NCBI RefSeq assembly: GCF_947501665.1
Contig: NZ_CANMWS010000009.1
Span: 1 to 64,000 of the forward strand
Reading direction: 5' to 3'
DNA: 64,000 bases
Source of the DNA: an uncultured Shewanella sp.
Lineage (GTDB): Bacteria > Pseudomonadota > Gammaproteobacteria > Enterobacterales > Shewanellaceae
Part shown: positions 55,396 to 64,000 of the stretch, piece by piece
Numbering within the stretch: the stretch's first letter is position 1
How the letters are laid out: the number at the start of each line of letters is the position of its first letter
Notes under the pieces: model-generated
Databases searched by the model: none
Told to the model about the DNA's origin: nothing
Seen by the model: only the letters and a program-made list of their open reading frames with translations
Made by a program: the position numbers and the translations under genes

Positions 55396-56253
55396 ATGAA
55401 GATTATGAGAAAAGAACATCACTATTTTCAGACGAGTGATGACGTAAAGTTGCATTATATCGATAAAGGGACCGGTCAGACCTTGTTAATTGTGCCGGGT
55501 TTTGCACAAAGCGTTGAACAATATGAAAAGCAAATTTTAGGTTTATGCGACCGTTATCGTATCCTTGCCATTGATATGAGGGGTCATGGGTATTCACAAA
55601 AAGTGAATTATGGATATAAAGTGGCTAGATTAAGTAAGGATTTATTTGAATTCATTAACTTACTTAAGCTTCATAATATTGTATTACTTGGGCACTCTAT
55701 TGGCACTGCTGTTATTTGGACATACTTAGAGCTGTTTGGCTTTAGTAAAGTGGCCAAGTTAATCTGTATGAGTCATCCGGCTGTGATGGTATCTAATCCG
55801 TTATGGTCAAGTGTTGATGTTGAGCATTATGGCCCTTTAGCTTCTTCGAACTCTTTAATGGACGTTGTAAATAGTTTCAGGCATGGAAGAGGTGACGAAT
55901 ACAGTAATGTAATGTTAAAACGCATGTTGTCAGATAATATTTCAGCTTTAGATAGGCGATGGCTGTTAAAGTCCAGTTTGAAATTACCGAGAGAGCAAGC
56001 GGCTGATCTCATGTATAACTGCTTTCATTTAGATTGGCGCGATTTACTTCCAAGGATTATGATCCCAACACTTATTGTTGCGGGTCGTGCTGGATTAATT
56101 TCAGTGTCTTCTCAACTTTGGTTACATGAACAGATCAAGAATTCGAAATTGGTTATTTTTGAAGAAGAAGAAGGTGGGAAGCATTTTATGTTTTATGAAA
56201 ACCCAAATAAATTTAATCAAGTCGTTGATGAATTTATACAATCAAATAAATGA
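55396..56253 (+). CDS. Alpha/beta hydrolase with incomplete triad
   Basis: 285 residues from ATG 55396 with AGGTGAG upstream. The alpha/beta hydrolase core is clear: LLIVPGFAQS (oxyanion region), AIDMRGHGYSQ, nucleophile Ser101 in LLGHSIGTA, and His263 in GGKHFMFYENP. The acid expected after strand beta-7 is missing: the segment reads IVAGRAGLISVSSQ, where relatives have G-x-x-D. The acid may come from another position, or the enzyme may be altered. Substrate unknown. The gene is flanked by non-coding DNA and alone. Confidence 0.8.
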   Translation: MKIMRKEHHYFQTSDDVKLHYIDKGTGQTLLIVPGFAQSVEQYEKQILGLCDRYRILAIDMRGHGYSQKVNYGYKVARLSKDLFEFINLLKLHNIVLLGHSIGTAVIWTYLELFGFSKVAKLICMSHPAVMVSNPLWSSVDVEHYGPLASSNSLMDVVNSFRHGRGDEYSNVMLKRMLSDNISALDRRWLLKSSLKLPREQAADLMYNCFHLDWRDLLPRIMIPTLIVAGRAGLISVSSQLWLHEQIKNSKLVIFEEEEGGKHFMFYENPNKFNQVVDEFIQSNK

Positions 56254-56529
56254 ATCGTCTTATGTGAGTATAGAGGGCTAAAGCATTTATTATTGTTGTA
56301 ATAGTGTTGCTTTAACGCGTTTTGTTATTCGATAAACCGTTAAATTTATACGTTTAGCTGTACAGTGGCTTTATCTTAAGCGGAATTATCTGTGGACTCT
56401 CTTCGTTTTCTGCATAAAAATTAGGTAGTATTCATTAAATAAAATTGATGTCGGCATTGGAGAAGGTTTCATTGCCAGATTGTCGGGGTCGCTATTGATT
56501 GAGCGATGTTCAAATGGATGGAGTAGTAA

Positions 56530-56922
56530 ATGAAAAGCGTATTAGTACTATTTGGTGCCGGTTGTGTGGGGGCATTGCTTACCAGTCTTATATTTTGGTT
56601 ATTGACTTATTTAGGCTTAGGACATTATGTGAAATTTCCTTATTTTCCCGTGTTAAGCTCAGGATGGCTCTATCCTAAATTATTGTGGGGTGGGGTTTAT
56701 GCATTATTACTGTTGATCCCTGTCTTAGAGTCAAAGTTATGGTTAAAAGCAATATTACTTAGTATTGTCATTACCTTAGTGCATTTATTTATTGCACTGC
56801 CATTTAGTGTTTATAAAGGGGCTGCGGGACTCAATATAGGCTTATATGCTTTCTTATTTGCTTTATTGTTTAATTTTTTATGGGCAAGTATCACAGCGTT
56901 AACTGTTAAGTTTGCGAAATAA
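56530..56922 (+). CDS. Small integral membrane protein
   Basis: 130 residues with four hydrophobic helices (LVLFGAGCVGALLTSLIFWL, LLWGGVYALLLLIPVL, AILLSIVITLVHLFIALPF, YAFLFALLFNFLWASITAL). GGAG lies seven bases before ATG. No family recognised; no charged catalytic motif. Convergent with rlmG. Confidence 0.7.
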   Translation: MKSVLVLFGAGCVGALLTSLIFWLLTYLGLGHYVKFPYFPVLSSGWLYPKLLWGGVYALLLLIPVLESKLWLKAILLSIVITLVHLFIALPFSVYKGAAGLNIGLYAFLFALLFNFLWASITALTVKFAK

Positions 56923-56932
56923 ATGCAGGGAG

Positions 56933-56966
56933 CTCTTAATGATAGCGTTGTTGCTATCATTAAGAG
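56933..56966. terminator. Perfect 14-bp hairpin between convergent genes
   Basis: CTCTTAATGATAGC (56933-56946) and GCTATCATTAAGAG (56953-56966) with a six-base loop. It separates the membrane protein gene from rlmG. Strong T-tracts are missing, but the stem is long enough to stop or protect both transcripts. Confidence 0.6.
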
Positions 56967-56983
56967 AAAATAGAAAAATATAT

Positions 56984-58162
56984 TTAGTCTTTGTATGACT
57001 GTAAAATGACAAACTTTCCGTTTGATGCGACGGTCGTGCAATTTTTAAAAATACGTTTTAATTTTACATGATAAGCCAAGTGACGGTTACCGACGATATG
57101 CAATATGCCGCCTTTAGCTAAACGACGTCGAGCCTCTACAAACATTTGCCATGCTATATGATCGGTTATTGCCTCCCCTTGGTGAAAAGGCGGATTACAA
57201 ATAATAAGATCAGGCTCCACTTCTTCAGGCAACTCACTTAAGCAATCACTCCAGTAAAAGTATCCTTGTTCAGCAGGAAAAGAGTTTGCTCGCCAGTTTT
57301 TTTTTGCTGAAGTGACGGCCATATCGGAATCATCGATAAAGTGTATATTAGCGTCTGAAAAAAGTTGTGAAGCCCTGAGGCCTAAAATACCATTTCCACA
57401 ACCTAAATCAACAATATGATTAAAGTGCCCTTCAGGCATATGGTTAAGCATAAACCTTGCGCCGATATCAAGTTTATTTGCAGCGAATACGTTACTTAAA
57501 TTATGTAACGTTAATTGATATTCAGGTACTGACCAAGTATTTTCTTTTGGCGTTGAGCGGCTTTTTCCATCACTGGTGCAACGAATGATGCGCGTTTTTT
57601 TGTACGTTAAACTGGCTGTTGTTGGGCCAAGATGATTGTCGATGATGGCTAATAATGCTTTATTAATAGACTTGGCTTTTGCCGCGATGAATACCGGCGT
57701 ATTAGGTGGAAGCACATGAGATAGTTTTTGTAATTGCTCAGTAAAGTAGTGTAAGTTTTTTGGCAGTTTAATGAGCACGGCATCAAGGTTTTTAGGTAAT
57801 GTCTCTTTGCTGGTTAGCCAATGAATATGCTCGCAGGGCAATTGATTATTTTGAAGGTTGAGTTTAATGCCCTGTATACTGGTTCTAGCATCAGACTCGG
57901 CCCAAATAGTCAGTGGGTGGGATAATTGAGTTGAATAAGCCGTTAAGCTGCAAGTTAATCCACCAAAACTGTCATTGAGTATGGCGATGTTATTCAATGT
58001 GGTTAATGGGTATTGTGAAATTACGGCACTGACGTCGTTTTTGCTGAGTGATAATATCAAGTGCTCATCTGCTGCATCCCAAGCTTGTAAATTAGCGTCT
58101 TGCTGGCGGGGAAAGCGATACAGTTCAAGACTCAGATCCGCGACTGAAAAATGTGTGGCCAT
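56984..58162 (-). CDS. rlmG: 23S rRNA (guanine-1835-N2)-methyltransferase RlmG
   Basis: 392 residues, a tandem methyltransferase fold like RsmC/RlmG. The N-terminal copy is degenerate ([17 protein letters not shown]), and the C-terminal one is active: [19 protein letters not shown] (SAM motif), FIDDSDMAV and the catalytic [16 protein letters not shown]. It methylates G1835 of 23S rRNA. Monocistronic on the minus strand, divergent from alkB. Confidence 0.92.
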   Translation of the reverse strand: MATHFSVADLSLELYRFPRQQDANLQAWDAADEHLILSLSKNDVSAVISQYPLTTLNNIAILNDSFGGLTCSLTAYSTQLSHPLTIWAESDARTSIQGIKLNLQNNQLPCEHIHWLTSKETLPKNLDAVLIKLPKNLHYFTEQLQKLSHVLPPNTPVFIAAKAKSINKALLAIIDNHLGPTTASLTYKKTRIIRCTSDGKSRSTPKENTWSVPEYQLTLHNLSNVFAANKLDIGARFMLNHMPEGHFNHIVDLGCGNGILGLRASQLFSDANIHFIDDSDMAVTSAKKNWRANSFPAEQGYFYWSDCLSELPEEVEPDLIICNPPFHQGEAITDHIAWQMFVEARRRLAKGGILHIVGNRHLAYHVKLKRIFKNCTTVASNGKFVILQSYKD

Positions 58163-58249
58163 AAAGTAAAATAATATTTAAGAAATAAGGCCGCAGATTA
58201 TCGCAGATTTACGCCATCAGGTACATGATTTGAATGGGGAGGAAACAAT

Positions 58250-58900
58250 GTGAAGCAAGAAAGCTTGTTCGATAGTATTACGCTGAATGGATCCGTTTGC
58301 CATAAGGTTGAACCGAGTAAGGTGAATGGCTCGATGCCCCCGATTACTTTGGTCAAAAACTATCTCAATGCTAAGCAAATTGAAGCATTAATTAATGAAG
58401 CACAAGATTATCCTTTTGAAAAGCCTATTTTAACCGTATATGGTAAGCAACATCCTATTCCCAGGCAGCAAATTTGGTTTGCTGATAACGGTTGTGATTA
58501 TCGATTCTCATCTCTGTTTATTCAAGCGCAGCCTTGGCCTAAATACGCCCATAAATTGCAAAGTAAATTGCAACGAGATTTTGACATCAAAAGTAATGGA
58601 GTGCTCGTTAATCGTTATGCTGATGGTGATGATTCCATGGGGTGGCACAGTGATAATGAGCCTGAAATTACGCTTTATAGTGATATCATTTCTGTCAGTA
58701 TTGGTGCGAGTAGAGAGTTTATTATTCGCCATAAAGTGAATAAATCTCAATATAAGATCATGTTAAACAGCGGTGATTTACTGATCATGCACTGGCCAAT
58801 ACAATCAGAGTGGGAACATGCTTTACCTAAAAGAAAGCGAGTAAATAAGCTAAGGCTTAATTTTACTTTTCGTTGTTTAATTCCTGACTTTCATCGTTAG
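58250..58900 (+). CDS. alkB: AlkB-family alpha-ketoglutarate-dependent dioxygenase
   Basis: 216 residues. The iron facial triad is His133 and Asp135 (GWHSDNEPE) plus His190 (WEHALPK), and the 2-oxoglutarate motif R-x-N-x-T-x-R is Arg202, Asn204, Thr206, Arg208. It should oxidatively remove 1-methyladenine and 3-methylcytosine lesions from DNA or RNA. The start is GTG 58250, seven bases after GGAGG; an ATG at 58248 overlaps but is closed at once by TGA. It complements the Ada/AlkA-Ogt pair at the left edge but lies 56 kb away. Confidence 0.9.
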   Translation: MKQESLFDSITLNGSVCHKVEPSKVNGSMPPITLVKNYLNAKQIEALINEAQDYPFEKPILTVYGKQHPIPRQQIWFADNGCDYRFSSLFIQAQPWPKYAHKLQSKLQRDFDIKSNGVLVNRYADGDDSMGWHSDNEPEITLYSDIISVSIGASREFIIRHKVNKSQYKIMLNSGDLLIMHWPIQSEWEHALPKRKRVNKLRLNFTFRCLIPDFHR

Positions 58901-58994
58901 CATTGGCGATGATAAAAGTGGTTTGATTTTTTAATAGCTTGGCAGTAATCTGCTGTTAAATTTTCATCAATATTAAAATCAATAAGGAGATCTC

Positions 58995-59294
58995 ATGTCA
59001 TTAGAACAAGAGATTATTGATAAATTAACCCAGACATTAGCCCCCACTCATTTACAAGTGATTAATGAAAGTCATAATCACAATGTGCCAGCGAATTCAG
59101 AAACTCATTTTAAAGTAATTATCACCAGTGATGTGTTTGAAGGTAAGCGGTTACTGGCAAGGCATAGATTGGTAAATGAAGCATTAAATGAAGCGTTTAG
59201 TGAAGGATTGCACGCATTATCAATCCATACCTTTAGCCTTAATGAGTGGAATGATGAAATGCAAGTGCCTAGTTCACCTGATTGTAAGGGATAG
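58995..59294 (+). CDS. bolA: BolA-family protein
   Basis: 99 residues. BolA marks: LEQEIIDKLTQTL, LQVINESHNHNVPANSETHF with the conserved histidines, VIITSDVFEGKRLLARHRLV and LHALSIHTFSLNEW. BolA proteins bind monothiol glutaredoxins with a [2Fe-2S] cluster and influence envelope and stress gene expression. AAGGAG precedes ATG. Monocistronic, between alkB and luxS. Confidence 0.93.
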   Translation: MSLEQEIIDKLTQTLAPTHLQVINESHNHNVPANSETHFKVIITSDVFEGKRLLARHRLVNEALNEAFSEGLHALSIHTFSLNEWNDEMQVPSSPDCKG

Positions 59295-59473
59295 TGTCTT
59301 TTTAATATAAAGGCCTGCAATGTGAATAGCTTTTTACTCAAAATAGGCTATTCATTATTATGAATTGACACGTTATGTTATTTAGCAAATTGATGACATT
59401 CGACATGTTATTGCTACAAGAGTGCTTAAATAAATTGTGAAAGATGGTTGGTCTCATTAATGAGGAAAGAAAA

Positions 59474-59989
59474 ATGCCTTTACTTGATAGTGCTAAAGTG
59501 GATCAAACTCGTATGAATGTGCCTGCAGTGAGAAAAGCCAAATCGATGAGCACGCCTAAAGGCGATACGATTAGTGTGTTTGATTTACGTTTTTGCGTTC
59601 CTAATCAAGATCGCTTGAACGAAGAAGGAAGCCATACACTAGAGCATTTATTTGAAGGTGCGATGCATGTTCATCTTGATACGGATAAGGTGAGTGTGAT
59701 CAATGTGTCTCCTATGGGGAGTCGAACAGGGTTTTACATGAGTGTCATTGGTATTCCCACAGAATTTGATGTTGCAGATGCTTGGTTAGCTTCGATGCAA
59801 GATATTTTGAACATTCATTCTCTCTCAGATGTACCAGAGTTGAACCAATATCAATGTGGGGCACAAGATATGCATTCCCTTGAGCAGACGCAGCAGATCG
59901 CGAGAAACATTATTGCTGCTGGGATCAATGTCGATCATAATCATGAATTATGTCTTAGTGAAGAGCAATTAAAAGGCCTCCATACCTAA
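59474..59989 (+). CDS. luxS: S-ribosylhomocysteine lyase
   Basis: 171 residues from ATG 59474 (GAGG nine bases upstream; the frame is open to 59444). It cleaves S-ribosylhomocysteine to homocysteine and DPD, precursor of autoinducer-2. Metal ligands His54 and His58 are in SHTLEHL, and Cys128 in [11 protein letters not shown]. It serves the activated methyl cycle and may support quorum sensing. Monocistronic. Confidence 0.96.
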   Translation: MPLLDSAKVDQTRMNVPAVRKAKSMSTPKGDTISVFDLRFCVPNQDRLNEEGSHTLEHLFEGAMHVHLDTDKVSVINVSPMGSRTGFYMSVIGIPTEFDVADAWLASMQDILNIHSLSDVPELNQYQCGAQDMHSLEQTQQIARNIIAAGINVDHNHELCLSEEQLKGLHT

Positions 59990-60901
59990 CTCATATGAAA
60001 GTACCGATCATTTTAGTGGCAGTGAAGCTTTGCTATTGTGTTAGTGTTAAAGCCTGTTCGTTTTTACGTATTAGTTTTATGGATTCATGTTATCCGTGAA
60101 GGAAATATTAAGTTACAATTTTGTGGCCCATAAAACTTTATATGTACCTTGAATATCATTTGAATGTAAAAAAGTGCAGGGTCGCTCCCTGTCTAAATAG
60201 ACAAGTTGTAGTTAAACGACCTGAAGGTAAAAGGTTTGGTTGTAATGAAAATATTTTTAGACAAGGGATAAAGTCGCTGCGATCGTAACGTTTACGTTGA
60301 TGTTCAATAATATAATTAAATGTTTTTAAACCATGCTGTTGTTAGCAAGTATAAGACAGATCTCAATGTTATATCACCTCATAATGCAATAGGGTTTCTT
60401 CCAGCCATACGTCTAAAATTGAGCTTTTTTATGCGCTCTGAAAACACGTGCTTCTAAGTCGTTTAGGTACAAATAACATGCAGCGCAATATTTGTGTTTT
60501 TTTTGTACACCATTGCTATTGGTTTGAGAAAGTTTGCTAGTGGGGATGTGACGAGTAAAAGTTTTATTTTGCAGCAAAAGATGCCTTCTTCAAAGATAAT
60601 AGGACATTGATGTCGGGTAAAATCTTCTATAGACAAGTGCTTGCAGCCCTTAAAGCCATTGGGTTGATTAAATGATGCCTGTTAACCGTTTGCGTTTTAA
60701 TTACCTATTGTCACTTTTTCATCTATATTTTTCATGGCGATACTGATGCATTTGGGGTAAAATGCGCGCGACCAGCGTGATAGCGATCGCATATCAGTGA
60801 TAAACCTGCGCTAGCTCAACATAACAAAATTTTGTTTACTCTTGTGTGTTTAGCAGGAACGCGGCGCATTGTCTTTCCTTCAAAACGTAGTGCTTGTGGA
60901 T
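59990..60901. other. Long spacer between luxS and nqrA
   Basis: About 900 bases without a gene I can support. Isolated palindromes occur, e.g. GCGATCGC at 60783-60790. The nqr promoter probably lies in the last 150 bases. The remainder may hold unrecognised RNA or be a decayed region. Confidence 0.5.
60736..60764 (+). promoter_or_regulatory. Possible nqr promoter
   Basis: -10 TAAAAT (60759-60764) with a weak -35 TGGCGA 17 bases upstream, followed by GC-rich GCGCGCG. It is about 135 bases before the nqrA start. Confidence 0.4.
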
Positions 60902-62236
60902 ATGATTACAATTAAAAATGGCTTAAACCTACCCTTAGCAGGTGGGCCTGAGCAAGTTGTCCATAATGGCCCAGCCATTAGACATGTAGCTACATTAGGT
61001 GAAGAGTATATTGGCTTACGTCCAACGATGAAAATCAAAGTGGGCGATAAAGTGGAAAAGGGTCAGGTTCTTTTTGAAGACAAAAAAAACCCTGGCGTTA
61101 AGTATACAGCTTCAGCTAGTGGAACAATTTCAGAAATTAACCGGGGTGCACAGCGTGTGTTGCAGTCTGTTGTCATTGATGTACAAGGTAACGATAGCGT
61201 TACTTTTGCAAAATATGACGTAGCAGCATTAGCGACACTTTCGACGCAACAAGTTCGTGAAAACCTGATTGAATCAGGTTTGTGGACTGCTTTTCGTACC
61301 CGTCCTTTTAGCCGTGTACCAGCTGTCGATGCTGAAACTGTCGGCATTTTCGTCACCGCAATAGACACCCAGCCTCATGCAGCGGATCCTGCTGTTGTGA
61401 TCAAAGAGCATAAACAAGATTTTGTTAATGGATTGACTGTGTTGTCAACCTTAACCTCAGGTCAAGTTTATCTTTGTAAAGCACCTGGCGCAGATATTCC
61501 AGCGGCGAATGCCCAAGTTGAAGAATTTGCAGGTAAGCATCCAGCAGGTCTTGTGGGTACGCATATGCATTTTGTGTTGCCAGCATCGGCTAAACGTTCA
61601 CTTTGGCATATTAATTATCAAGATGTGATTGCTATTGGGCAGCTATTTACTACAGGTGAGCTCAATACTCAACGTGTTGTGTCAGTAGCCGGTCCTAAAG
61701 CGACAAAGCCAAGATTGGTTCGCACTCAAGTGGGCGCCTCCACGACTGAATTAGTTCAAGGTGAACTTGAAACTGGCGATGTTCGTGTGATTTCAGGCTC
61801 TGTACTCAATGGTCGTGACGCTAAAGGGCCTCATGCTTATTTAGGTCGTTACCATCATCAAGTGAGTTTGCTTGAAGAGGGCACACACCAAGAGTTTATT
61901 GGTTGGTTAAAACCAGGCTCAGATAAATTCTCTATAACCCGTGCTTTTTTAGGCCACTTATCACCTTCTCGTTTATTTAAAATGACGACTAGCACAGGCG
62001 GTTCTGACCGTGCAATGGTCCCCATTGGAAATTATGAGCGTGTGATGCCGTTAGATATTCTTCCTACATTATTATTACGTGATTTAGTGTCCGGTGATTT
62101 TGATGGTGCGGCAAATTTAGGTGCACTTGAACTAGATGAAGAAGATTTGGCATTGTGTACTTTCGTCTGTCCGGGTAAGTACGACTATGCATCGTATCTG
62201 CGTGACTGTTTAGATACGATTGTGAGGGAAGGCTAA
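60902..62236 (+). CDS. nqrA: Na+-translocating NADH:quinone reductase subunit A
   Basis: 444 residues from ATG 60902 (the frame continues upstream to TTG 60869; the family begins [15 protein letters not shown]). Peripheral subunit, with [20 protein letters not shown] and [18 protein letters not shown] typical of NqrA, and [18 protein letters not shown] at the C-terminus. It is part of the six-subunit pump that couples NADH oxidation by ubiquinone to Na+ export. Stop overlaps the nqrB start (TAATG). Confidence 0.95.
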   Translation: MITIKNGLNLPLAGGPEQVVHNGPAIRHVATLGEEYIGLRPTMKIKVGDKVEKGQVLFEDKKNPGVKYTASASGTISEINRGAQRVLQSVVIDVQGNDSVTFAKYDVAALATLSTQQVRENLIESGLWTAFRTRPFSRVPAVDAETVGIFVTAIDTQPHAADPAVVIKEHKQDFVNGLTVLSTLTSGQVYLCKAPGADIPAANAQVEEFAGKHPAGLVGTHMHFVLPASAKRSLWHINYQDVIAIGQLFTTGELNTQRVVSVAGPKATKPRLVRTQVGASTTELVQGELETGDVRVISGSVLNGRDAKGPHAYLGRYHHQVSLLEEGTHQEFIGWLKPGSDKFSITRAFLGHLSPSRLFKMTTSTGGSDRAMVPIGNYERVMPLDILPTLLLRDLVSGDFDGAANLGALELDEEDLALCTFVCPGKYDYASYLRDCLDTIVREG

Positions 62237-63435
62237 TGGGTTTAAAGCAGTTTTTTAATCGTATTGAACCGCATTTTGAGAAAGGCGGTAAATACGAGAA
62301 ATTCTATGCGCTTTTTGAAGCGGCATATACCATTTTTTATACGCCGGGTCATGTGAATAAGGGACGCACCCATGTTCGTGATAACCTTGATCTAAAACGT
62401 ATGATGATCACTGTGTGGGCCTGTACCTTTCCTGCGATGTTTGTGGGGATGTATAACGTAGGTTTACAAGCACAAGATGCATTAGCAGCAGGTTTTGCAT
62501 CACCTGATACTTGGCAAGTTAGCTTGTTTAGTTTGTTTGGCGCGCAACTTGGCACCGATTCAGGAGTTGCGACGTTACTTTGGTACGGCGCCTGTTTCTT
62601 TTTGCCTATTTATGCTGTCACTTTTGTTGTGGGGGGTATTTGGGAAGTCTTATTTGCAGCCGTGCGTGGTCATGAAGTCAACGAAGGCTTCTTTGTCACT
62701 TCCATTTTGTTTGCATTGACGTTACCGGCAACTATTCCTTTATGGATGGTTGCGCTAGGTATTACCTTCGGTGTGGTGGTAGCCAAAGAAATTTTTGGTG
62801 GCACAGGGCGTAACTTCCTTAACCCAGCGTTAGCGGGCCGTGCTTTCTTATTCTTTGCTTATCCACTGAATATGTCAGGTGATACGTCTTGGGTTGTTGC
62901 CGATGGTTTCTCGGGCGCAACAGCATTGAGTCAAGCTGCACAAGGCACACTGGATTATAGCTTTAACCAAAATTGGTGGGATGCTTTCTTAGGCTTCATT
63001 CCAGGTTCTGTAGGTGAAGTGTCGACCTTAGCCATTTTATTAGGCGGTTTAGTCATTATCTATACCCGTATTGCCTCTTGGCGCATCGTCGGTGGAGTCA
63101 TGGCGGGTATGATTGCCGTATCGTTATTGCTCAATGTCATTGGCAGTGATACTAATCCGATGTTTGCCATGCCTTGGTATTGGCATTTAGTGTTAGGTGG
63201 TTTTGCCTTTGGTATGATGTTTATGGCAACGGATCCGGTTTCGGCCTCTTTCACTAATAAGGGCAAATGGGCTTACGGCATTTTGATTGGTGCTATGGCT
63301 GTCTTTATTCGAGTTCTTAACCCAGCGTTCCCTGAAGGTATGATGTTAGCGATTCTTTTTGCAAATTTATTTGCACCGCTATTCGACCATTTTGTGGTTC
63401 AAGCAAACATCAAGCGGAGGATTGCTCGTGGCTAG
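62236..63435 (+). CDS. nqrB: Na+-translocating NADH:quinone reductase subunit B
   Basis: 399 residues, about ten membrane helices. The covalent FMN site is Thr229 in the SGATA motif (226-230), and [20 protein letters not shown] is conserved. NqrB carries FMN and riboflavin and takes part in Na+ translocation. The last eight bases overlap nqrC. Confidence 0.96.
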   Translation: MGLKQFFNRIEPHFEKGGKYEKFYALFEAAYTIFYTPGHVNKGRTHVRDNLDLKRMMITVWACTFPAMFVGMYNVGLQAQDALAAGFASPDTWQVSLFSLFGAQLGTDSGVATLLWYGACFFLPIYAVTFVVGGIWEVLFAAVRGHEVNEGFFVTSILFALTLPATIPLWMVALGITFGVVVAKEIFGGTGRNFLNPALAGRAFLFFAYPLNMSGDTSWVVADGFSGATALSQAAQGTLDYSFNQNWWDAFLGFIPGSVGEVSTLAILLGGLVIIYTRIASWRIVGGVMAGMIAVSLLLNVIGSDTNPMFAMPWYWHLVLGGFAFGMMFMATDPVSASFTNKGKWAYGILIGAMAVFIRVLNPAFPEGMMLAILFANLFAPLFDHFVVQANIKRRIARG

Positions 63436-64000
63436 TAATAAAGATTCATTTGGCAGAACCTTATTTATTGTTGTTGGTTTATGTTTTGTTTGCTCCATTT
63501 TTGTCTCTGCGGCGGCGGTATTACTTAGACCAACACAAGAGCAAAATAAGTTACTGGATAAGCAGAAGTACATTCTTGAAGCGGCTGGTTTAATTGATAC
63601 CAGTAAAGGGAATGTCGATAAAGACAGTATTTTAACGACTTATAATAAATATGTTGAAGCGAAAGTCGTTGATTTAGCAACAGGTGATTTTGTTCAAGGT
63701 ATTGATGCTAATACGTTTGATACAAAGTCTGAAGCGCGTAATCCTAAAACATCCTTTGTACCTAAAAATGATATTGCTTCTGTGAAGCGTGTTGCTAAGG
63801 AACAAGTGGTGTATTTAGTCAATGATAACGCGGGTCAACTACAGACGGTTATTTTGCCTATTCAAGGTTATGGCCTATGGTCGACCATGTATGCTTTCTT
63901 AGCAGTATCACCAGATTTAAATACGGTCCAAAGCCTTATTTATTATGATTTTACCGGCTCAGGTGAAACACCTGGCTTAGGTGGTGAAGTACAAAATCCA
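63428..64000 (+). CDS. nqrC: Na+-translocating NADH:quinone reductase subunit C (partial, cut by window end)
   Basis: Starts at GTG 63428 with GGAGG seven to eight bases upstream, inside the nqrB end. The visible 191 codons read [20 protein letters not shown], one N-terminal membrane helix, [19 protein letters not shown] and [20 protein letters not shown], with TPGLGGEV near the edge, all typical of NqrC. The FMN-binding threonine motif lies beyond the window. nqrD, E and F are expected to follow. Confidence 0.93.
   Translation, partial: MASNKDSFGRTLFIVVGLCFVCSIFVSAAAVLLRPTQEQNKLLDKQKYILEAAGLIDTSKGNVDKDSILTTYNKYVEAKVVDLATGDFVQGIDANTFDTKSEARNPKTSFVPKNDIASVKRVAKEQVVYLVNDNAGQLQTVILPIQGYGLWSTMYAFLAVSPDLNTVQSLIYYDFTGSGETPGLGGEVQNP

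Overview
The window is AT-rich DNA from a marine gammaproteobacterium, most likely Shewanella or a close relative. I infer this from the gene order lolB-ispE-prs beside hemA-prfA-prmC, from sirB2-sirB1-(DUF819)-kdsA, from luxS, yajQ and ampG, and from a Na+-translocating NADH:quinone reductase operon (nqrABC) at the right edge. Many Na+-coupled carriers (NSS, AGCS, NCS1) fit a sodium-based marine lifestyle. Species assignment is not possible by eye.

Layout. 1-6 kb: an intergenic run of small hairpins, an alkylation-repair pair (Ada/AlkA fusion and Ogt), a PEP mutase/isocitrate lyase-family enzyme, a lone type III secretion-type chaperone (CesT fold), and an RsgA-type GTPase. 6-10.3 kb: two lipoprotein genes sharing a duplicated 5' region, then a three-gene operon on the minus strand that matches hydrogen cyanide synthase hcnABC, with an FNR/ANR-type box upstream. 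10.6-16.9 kb: tRNA-Trp, a ChaA-type antiporter, a beta-repeat/coiled-coil protein followed by a decayed paralogue carrying a small mobile element, nitronate monooxygenase, a Bcr/CflA exporter and a small secreted protein. 17-23 kb: prs, ispE and lolB diverging from hemA, prfA and prmC.

23-35 kb is an accessory block between prmC and sirB2, genes that are adjacent in E. coli. It holds a methyltransferase, a PheC-like periplasmic protein and a reductive pyrimidine-degradation cluster: two NCS1 permeases, cytosine deaminase, dihydropyrimidinase, beta-ureidopropionase, an omega-amino acid aminotransferase and MmsA. Together these could take cytosine or dihydrouracil to acetyl-CoA. Only dihydropyrimidine dehydrogenase is missing from the window. 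35-38.6 kb returns to sirB2, sirB1, DUF819 and kdsA.

38.6-64 kb: a repeat-rich spacer, an NSS transporter with a 33-residue small subunit (too short for most gene finders), a DUF6515 protein, panE, a VanZ-like gene, yajQ, ampG, an MHS-type MFS carrier, a cyclophilin and YajG lipoprotein, DUF2804, a sterol desaturase-like protein, a kinase-like protein resembling a secreted effector and flanked by non-coding DNA, an AGCS carrier, a frameshifted pseudogene, an alpha/beta hydrolase lacking the usual acid residue, rlmG, alkB, bolA, luxS and nqrABC (nqrC cut by the window edge).

The main points to follow up are hcnABC in a non-pseudomonad, the orphan type III chaperone and effector-like kinase, a 145-bp MITE-like family (two complete copies and one end), a 110-bp dispersed repeat in two inverted copies, a hairpin covering a Shine-Dalgarno sequence at 33.9 kb, and the split hemA-kdsA block.
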